A stretch of DNA of 15,486 nucleotides from Oribacterium sp. Lineage in GTDB: Bacteria; Bacillota_A; Clostridia; Lachnospirales; Lachnospiraceae. The DNA lies in contig JAGAXP010000082.1 of the NCBI GenBank assembly GCA_017940955.1, positions 1 through 15,486 of the forward strand, written 5' to 3'. Below the pieces are notes generated by a model. The model worked only from the letters and a program-made list of their open reading frames with translations, was not told the origin of the DNA and searched no databases. Positions 15,246 through 15,486 of this stretch are shown here, piece after piece; the stretch's first letter is position 1, and every line of letters begins with the position of its first letter. Both the position numbers and the translations under genes were made by a program.

Positions 15246-15486
15246 AACAGTTCAGCCGGTGCACAAGCAGGGCCTGGCGGTCGGGCATCCGGTTGAATGC
15301 GAGTCGCTTCGTCGGAAAAATCTAAGACAGACCCCCTAAGAACCACTAGGCCCTAACAAAGAAAGAATCCTTATGGATTCTTTTTTTGCGCTCAAAGCCG
15401 CGCGGCTCCCAAGATTAAAAAACAAATCTTGGGCAGCAATGTCAGATATTTTCTTTATGAAAAATCTGACTTGGCGAGGGGGCTAA
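15246..15486 (+). repeat. Second large palindromic element, left part (runs off the window)
   Basis: It starts with AACAGTTCAGCCGG, the same end as the other copies. After a left arm unlike that of the first copy, it aligns closely with it from about 15303: GTCGC.TTCG.CGGAAAAA, then CCCCCTAAGAACCAC, AGGCCCT, the terminator hairpin (15362-15383), AGCCG/CGGCT (15396-15407), CCCAAGATT/AATCTTGGG (15408-15433), a 12-pair stem (15441-15470) and CTTGGCGAGGGG (15470-15481). The stems keep pairing by double changes relative to the first copy. The right arm lies beyond the window. Bases 15114-15245 hold only the regulator gene's leader and promoter region. Confidence 0.8.
15362..15387. terminator. Terminator hairpin in the second palindromic element
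   Basis: AAAGAATCC/GGATTCTTT with loop TTAT is followed by a continued T-run on the plus strand. It is the counterpart of the hairpin at 7892. The loop differs completely while the stem is kept. Confidence 0.6.

Overview
The window looks like core chromosome from a Gram-positive, moderate-GC anaerobe of the class Clostridia, most likely Lachnospiraceae (Butyrivibrio/Roseburia-like). This is inferred from gene content and protein flavour: Mini-III RNase next to cysS and an RlmB-type methylase, FtsEX followed by an M23 peptidase and CtpA, a PucR/CdaR-type regulator, strong AGGAGG ribosome sites and U-run terminators. I saw no prophage, insertion sequence with a transposase, CRISPR array, rRNA or tRNA.

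Layout, left to right. All genes are on the minus strand except one. Shikimate kinase (aroK) and shikimate dehydrogenase (aroE) lie at 151-1817. The cysS > mrnC > rlmB translation and RNA-processing block occupies 1974-4791, with its own promoter and a terminator at 1915-1943. A membrane-anchored HtrA/DegP protease lies at 5126-6577. It is divergent from the only plus-strand gene, a YegS/DgkB-like lipid kinase (6840-7769). That gene converges on ispF (8139-8612), which lies downstream of the S41 protease ctpA (8715-10259). Next come the envelope-division genes ftsE > ftsX > M23 peptidase (10439-13902), closely coupled. Last is a PucR-family regulator (14022-15113).

How the genes work together: aroK/aroE feed chorismate synthesis. 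cysS, mrnC and rlmB serve tRNA charging and rRNA maturation. FtsE/FtsX probably control the exported coiled-coil M23 hydrolase at the division site. CtpA and HtrA are surface proteases that could process or clear envelope proteins.

The most unusual content is in the intergenic regions. A family of palindromic elements with ends like CAGTTCAGCC...GGCTGAACTG appears four times in about 10.5 kb. The full copy (7771-8138) is an almost completely self-complementary hairpin of about 365 bp with a multi-hairpin core. A second large copy starts at 15246 and runs off the window. Its core has the same hairpins with compensatory base-pair changes, as expected if the folded form is selected. Short remnants lie at 4935-4974 and 10337-10381. 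I do not recognise this family. A structured-RNA repeat or a MITE-like mobile element are the main readings. Other notable points are an acidic, repeat-bearing tail of about 190 residues on FtsE, an apparently leaderless ctpA mRNA, and a palindrome over the cysS promoter.
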